A DNA stretch of 13,244 bases, taken from assembly GCA_900541315.1 (NCBI GenBank), contig UQJF01000092.1:1-13244 (forward strand), in the 5' to 3' direction. Source of the DNA: an uncultured Clostridium sp. (GTDB lineage Bacteria > Bacillota > Clostridia > Lachnospirales > Lachnospiraceae). Made by a program: the position numbers and the translations under genes. Every line of letters starts with the position of its first letter. The first letter of the stretch is position 1. This document shows positions 13,178 through 13,244 of the stretch, piece by piece. Below the pieces are notes generated by a model. It was given only the letters and a program-made list of their open reading frames with translations. It did not search any database and had not been told where the DNA came from.

Positions 13178-13244
13178 CTAACCCAAAATAGGCAGTTTTG
13201 CCAATGCTAATTCAAGATTATTTGGACATCTGTGATCCAGTGCT
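13178..13244 (-). CDS. Possible C-terminus of an unidentified protein (partial)
   Basis: A minus-strand frame open at the window edge gives 21 residues, ALDHRCPNNLELALAKLPIL plus a final glycine, then TAG. It faces the thyA terminator, which could serve it. The residues look protein-like, but the piece is too short to identify and may be chance. Confidence 0.25.
   Translation of the reverse strand, partial: ALDHRCPNNLELALAKLPILG

Overview
The window looks like a contig end from an anaerobic, low-GC Firmicute, most likely a Lachnospiraceae-type gut Clostridium. The pointers are the electron-bifurcating NfnAB transhydrogenase, CoA-transferase chemistry, strong GGAGG ribosome binding sites, and the AT-rich intergenic DNA. 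The species call is inference. The first 49 bases are not biological: they are the end of an Illumina P7/Nextera adapter with its index. Genomic sequence therefore starts at base 50, inside a gene.

Region 1 (50-6220, all minus strand) is a two-unit regulon for an unidentified carboxylic acid or acyl-CoA. Read in the direction of transcription it holds a LacI-family regulator, a class I CoA-transferase, a gap with a strong promoter and two operators, a class III (CaiB/BaiF) CoA-transferase, an enoyl-CoA hydratase, and a fumarate-reductase-type flavoprotein cut off by the contig end. Three near-identical 16-bp operators, two at the class III promoter and one at the lacI promoter, tie the regulator to both units and to itself. 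The enzyme set suggests activation of an acid to its CoA ester, hydration or dehydration of a double bond, and a flavin-dependent redox step. The substrate cannot be read from the sequence.

Region 2 (6231-7512) is a self-contained unit for an Rpn-family PD-(D/E)XK nuclease with its own extended -10 promoter, long leader and terminator. Inside the gene, in frame, an excellent Shine-Dalgarno site and ATG would give a separate 84-residue C-terminal protein carrying five four-residue EGR-x repeats. This matches the described Rpn arrangement of a toxin gene with an intragenic antitoxin used against phage. A 16-bp direct repeat with one mismatch brackets the unit.

Region 3 (7539-11967, minus strand) is housekeeping: a tandem pair of dihydrofolate reductase genes with ATGA overlap, a LacX-type aldose 1-epimerase, then nfnA-nfnB closed by a strong terminator. 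The second reductase copy has lost the catalytic aspartate (Val instead).

Region 4 (11968-13244): thyA is transcribed divergently from the reductase pair. ThyA produces dihydrofolate and FolA recycles it, so the two arms form the dTMP cycle. After a strong hairpin terminator, the last 67 bases may hold the C-terminus of a convergent gene that I do not recognise.
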